From: Pseudomonadota bacterium
GTDB taxonomy: Bacteria > Pseudomonadota > Alphaproteobacteria > Rhizobiales > Aestuariivirgaceae
Assembly: GCA_016522385.1 (NCBI GenBank)
Contig: JAEKFU010000561.1
Location: 1-8,585 of the forward strand
Reading direction: 5' to 3'
DNA: 8,585 nucleotides
Shown here: one piece after another, positions 6,432 to 8,585 of the stretch
How the letters are laid out: each line of letters starts with the position of its first letter
Position numbering within the stretch: the stretch's first letter is position 1
Position numbers and translations under genes: made by a program
The notes under the pieces: model-generated
What the model saw: the letters and a program-made list of their open reading frames with translations, nothing else
Databases searched by the model: none
Told to the model about the DNA's origin: nothing

Positions 6432-6438
6432 TTATGAT
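6430..6438 (+). promoter_or_regulatory. Candidate extended -10 promoter for the LysR gene
   Basis: TGTTATGAT is an extended -10 element (TGn plus TATGAT, 5 of 6 to consensus). No good -35 lies at 16-18 nt upstream, as expected for an extended -10 or activator-dependent promoter. Transcription would begin near 6445, about 45 nt before the LysR start. Confidence 0.35.
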
Positions 6439-6489
6439 TGCAATGGTTTCCGGCACCAGGCAACACGTTGAATTGACGGACAATCCAGT

Positions 6490-7509
6490 ATGCAAACATT
6501 CGACAAACTGACATTGCGAGCGCTCGAAGTGTTCACTGCTGTCATTGAAACCGGTTCCGTGGCGGCGGCAGCAGCCCGGCTGAAAGCCAGTCCGTCGACC
6601 GTATCGCAGCAGATCTCCAATCTGGAGGCGACGCTCGGCACCAGGTTGCTTGACCGGTCGGCGCGACCGATTGCCCTGACGCCGTCGGGCATCCTGTTGC
6701 AGTCGCACGCGCAAAACATTCTCGATGAAATCGGCCTGGCACGTGCCAAGTTGATGGAGTTGCAACTCTCGTCCCTGCCGCGGCTGCGGCTAGGGATGAT
6801 CGACGATCTTGATGCGACCCTGACGCCGGACTTGGTTGGCGAACTGACGAGGCGGTATCCCGGCTGTTCGTTCGAGGCCTGGTCGGGGCGGTCGGATGAA
6901 CATCAAGCAGCACTTGAGGCTCGTTCGGCTGACATCATCGTCGCAGCGGACATCGATGAGCCGCAGGACTGGTGCGAACGGCACGTATTGCTGCGAGAGC
7001 CATTCATCCTGGTGACGGCCAAAGGACTCATTACAACTCACAGCGACCCGTTGCAAACCATTATGACGGTGCCGTTCGTGAGTTACCCATCTCGTCTGCC
7101 CATGGGGCGGTCCATCGAGCAGCACTTGCGTCGTTTGCGGTTGGCGCCGGAACGCCGGTTCGAGTTTTCCTCGTCGCATTCGGTATTTGCCATGGTCAAG
7201 GAATGTGGTGGATGGGCACTTACTACACCGCTGAGTTATCTTCACGGCAAGCGCTTTCACGGCGAAATTGACGTGCATCCACTGCCGTTTGCCGGATTTT
7301 TCCGGACGGTGTCGCTAAAGGCCCGGCGCAACGAACTCGGCGATCTGCCGCGACATCTGGCCGAGCTGTGCCGTGCGATGATCGAAGAGCGCTGCATCGA
7401 CAAGGCCAGCGAAACGGTGCCCTGGCTGAAATCGGCGATGCAGGTCCATCGCGTCGAAATTGGGGCGGACATCAACCCTGCATCGTCTGGCGCGGCAGAA
7501 GAATATTGA
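6490..7509 (+). CDS. LysR-family transcriptional regulator
   Basis: A 339-residue cytoplasmic DNA-binding regulator, slightly longer than the usual 290-320. Residues 8-67 form the winged helix-turn-helix: LRALEVFTAVIETGSVAAAA, then SPSTVSQQISNLEATLGTRLLDR and the LTPSG wing. A linker helix to about 95 follows, then the two-lobed effector-binding domain starting at LRLGMIDDLDATL. The last 25 or so residues extend past the normal domain end, and their codons overlap the opposing gene. No obvious Shine-Dalgarno precedes ATG 6490, but the HTH fixes the start closely. Likely targets are its own promoter and the divergent DUF1194 gene, with the importer and methyltransferase genes possible by context. 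The inducer may be a methylated amine or a breakdown product; this is inferred from neighbours only. Confidence 0.95.
   Translation: MQTFDKLTLRALEVFTAVIETGSVAAAAARLKASPSTVSQQISNLEATLGTRLLDRSARPIALTPSGILLQSHAQNILDEIGLARAKLMELQLSSLPRLRLGMIDDLDATLTPDLVGELTRRYPGCSFEAWSGRSDEHQAALEARSADIIVAADIDEPQDWCERHVLLREPFILVTAKGLITTHSDPLQTIMTVPFVSYPSRLPMGRSIEQHLRRLRLAPERRFEFSSSHSVFAMVKECGGWALTTPLSYLHGKRFHGEIDVHPLPFAGFFRTVSLKARRNELGDLPRHLAELCRAMIEERCIDKASETVPWLKSAMQVHRVEIGADINPASSGAAEEY
7434..7487. terminator. Inverted repeat at the LysR / MttB convergent junction
   Basis: CGATGCAGG (7436-7444) and CCTGCATCG (7477-7485) are perfect inverted repeats; the stem extends to 7434 and 7487 with one G-U pair, for 11 bp around a 32-nt loop. 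It spans the stop codon of the minus-strand methyltransferase gene and lies within the 3' end of the LysR gene. It could mark transcript ends in both directions, but the large loop and missing T-run make this uncertain. Confidence 0.3.
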
Positions 7510-8585
7510 ATCGCTTGCGGATCGCCTGATCGGCCGTGTCATGGACATGGCGGGGATAGTTATGCTTCAGGATTTCCCCGACCTTGAGGCTGGCGCGGGC
7601 CTGCATATCGGTGGCGCCGGCTTCCTGCCAGACCTTGATGGTTTCGCGATCACCGATCTCGGGATAGACGTAGTCGCGTTCCATGGCCTCAAGTGTCTGC
7701 TCGTGACCGAGGAAATGACCATCGCCATAGACGGCTTCACGGATGGTATCAAAGCCCAGCAGCTCATCGGTCACCTCGATGCCACGCAGTATTCGCTGCA
7801 CGAACGAGAGCATTTCATTGTCGATGGCAAAGGCATCGAATGAAGCGCCCATGATGCTGGCCATCATGCCGGCGGACTCATAGACCATATTGGCCCCGGC
7901 GAGACCGGCGGCCAGCGATGTAAGGCCTTTTTCGAGGCCGGCTTGCGCATCTATTGTCTTGGAATCGGTCATAGAGGCCGCAACGCCGCTCGGCAGGCCG
8001 TAAAACTTGGAGATCTGTGCTGAGGCGGCGTTGAGGACTGCGATTTCTCCGCCGCCGCCGGAAAAGGCCCCGGTCCTGAGGTCGATGACAAAGGGCCAGT
8101 TCGAAAAAATCACCGGATGGCCTGGTGCGAACAGGTTGACCAGGATCAGCCCGGCCAGAGTTTCCGCAGTCGATTGTGCCAGCATGCCGGCAAGGGTTGC
8201 GGGTCCTGTGGCGCCGGCTTGGGCAGCGATGATCGAGTTAATCGGAATATTGTGCTCGATGCATGCGAGCACCACCGATACGGCGTCTTCGCCATAGTTG
8301 AGCGGTGAAACGACCGGCGAAATGTGTGCCTTGCAGAACGGCCGGGCGCGGAACTTGCCTTCGCCGCCCAGCATTTGATCGAACATCTCTACGGCCGGCC
8401 CGACATGTTCACCGACGGCAAAGCTGGTGCCGATATGTTTGGTGGTGCCTGAGGCGATGGCATAGGCGGTGTTGATGTCGAGATCGACCGGCTCAATCAT
8501 ATCCGTGGCCACGCAACAGCGGGTAAACCAGGTGATATTGTCCAACTGATCGACGAGGCGGGCAAAGTCATAAAGATCGCGCAAT
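7472..8585 (-). CDS. MttB-family (trimethylamine/betaine) methyltransferase, N-terminus cut by right window edge
   Basis: The frame stays open to the window edge, so the TTG at 8584 is not a start; about 371 residues are visible and roughly 130-150 N-terminal residues should lie outside. Family landmarks are clear: AQAGATGPATLAGML, FAPGHPVIFSNWPFVIDLRTG, the glycine run AFSGGGGE, then NAASAQISKFYGLP, MTDSKTIDAQAGLEKG and a C-terminal IDNEML...RGIEV block. The family forms a TIM-barrel methyltransferase that moves a methyl group from a methylated amine to a cob(I)alamin-carrying protein. No in-frame amber codon occurs in the visible part, so this looks like the non-pyrrolysine branch, which includes glycine betaine methyltransferase MtgB. 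The substrate is unresolved. The 3' end overlaps the convergent LysR gene by 38 bp. It is a diverged paralogue of the methyltransferase at the left edge. No corrinoid protein gene is visible beside it. Confidence 0.95.
   Translation of the reverse strand, partial: LRDLYDFARLVDQLDNITWFTRCCVATDMIEPVDLDINTAYAIASGTTKHIGTSFAVGEHVGPAVEMFDQMLGGEGKFRARPFCKAHISPVVSPLNYGEDAVSVVLACIEHNIPINSIIAAQAGATGPATLAGMLAQSTAETLAGLILVNLFAPGHPVIFSNWPFVIDLRTGAFSGGGGEIAVLNAASAQISKFYGLPSGVAASMTDSKTIDAQAGLEKGLTSLAAGLAGANMVYESAGMMASIMGASFDAFAIDNEMLSFVQRILRGIEVTDELLGFDTIREAVYGDGHFLGHEQTLEAMERDYVYPEIGDRETIKVWQEAGATDMQARASLKVGEILKHNYPRHVHDTADQAIRKRFNILLPRQTMQG

Larger units (their letters stand above)
6306..6489. promoter_or_regulatory. 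Divergent intergenic region between DUF1194 and LysR genes
   Basis: These 184 nt hold the starts of two divergent genes, the usual place for LysR-type operators and autoregulation. The stretch is more AT-rich than its surroundings and has an A8 run just after 6343. I found no convincing minus-strand promoter for the DUF1194 gene. Confidence 0.5.

Noticed and set aside
1..8585. Mobile element, CRISPR array or defence system
   Set aside because: No transposase, integrase, regularly spaced repeats, long terminal inverted repeats or defence-type domains were seen; all genes fit metabolic, transport or regulatory families.

Overview
The window looks like chromosomal DNA from an alphaproteobacterium, probably a marine or host-associated member of Rhodobacterales or Hyphomicrobiales. 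This rests on moderately high GC, tightly packed genes, TTG and GTG starts behind good Shine-Dalgarno sites, and gene families common in that class (MttB-like methyltransferases, a ProXVW-type transporter, a DUF1194 protein). I see no mobile element, tRNA, rRNA or CRISPR array, and the genus cannot be named from sequence alone.

Layout. Bases 1-492 are the 3' end of an MttB-family (trimethylamine/betaine methyltransferase-like) gene. It is followed 10 nt later by a DegT/DnrJ/EryC1/StrS aminotransferase-fold gene (503-1696) starting at TTG. A 167-nt gap with a good sigma70-type promoter leads into a three-gene ABC importer on the same strand: periplasmic binding protein (1864-2820), ATPase (2945-3994) and permease (3991-5520). 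The permease carries an unusual N-terminal extension. A strong hairpin separates the binding protein from the ATPase; ATPase and permease overlap by ATGA. A secreted von Willebrand A-like DUF1194 protein (5517-6305) lies on the minus strand, tail to tail with the permease. A 184-nt divergent intergenic region then precedes a LysR regulator (6490-7509, plus). Its 3' end overlaps the 3' end of a second MttB-family gene (7472 to the right edge, minus), which is cut by the window.

How the genes may fit together. The importer is of the glycine betaine/proline/TMAO type, and both flanking enzymes belong to the family that demethylates trimethylamine, glycine betaine and related methylated amines. 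The simplest reading is a locus for uptake and corrinoid-dependent demethylation of one or more methylated amines, controlled by the LysR protein. The binding protein carries a calcium-loop-like motif, which I recall as a feature of the TMAO-binding protein TmoX, so TmoXVW is a reasonable alternative to ProXVW. The substrate cannot be settled here. The corrinoid protein and reactivation factors such a pathway needs are not in this window.

The least explained items are the MttB-DegT gene pair, the permease extension (a DUF2628-like membrane region interrupted by a charged helical insert), and hairpins at both convergent gene junctions.
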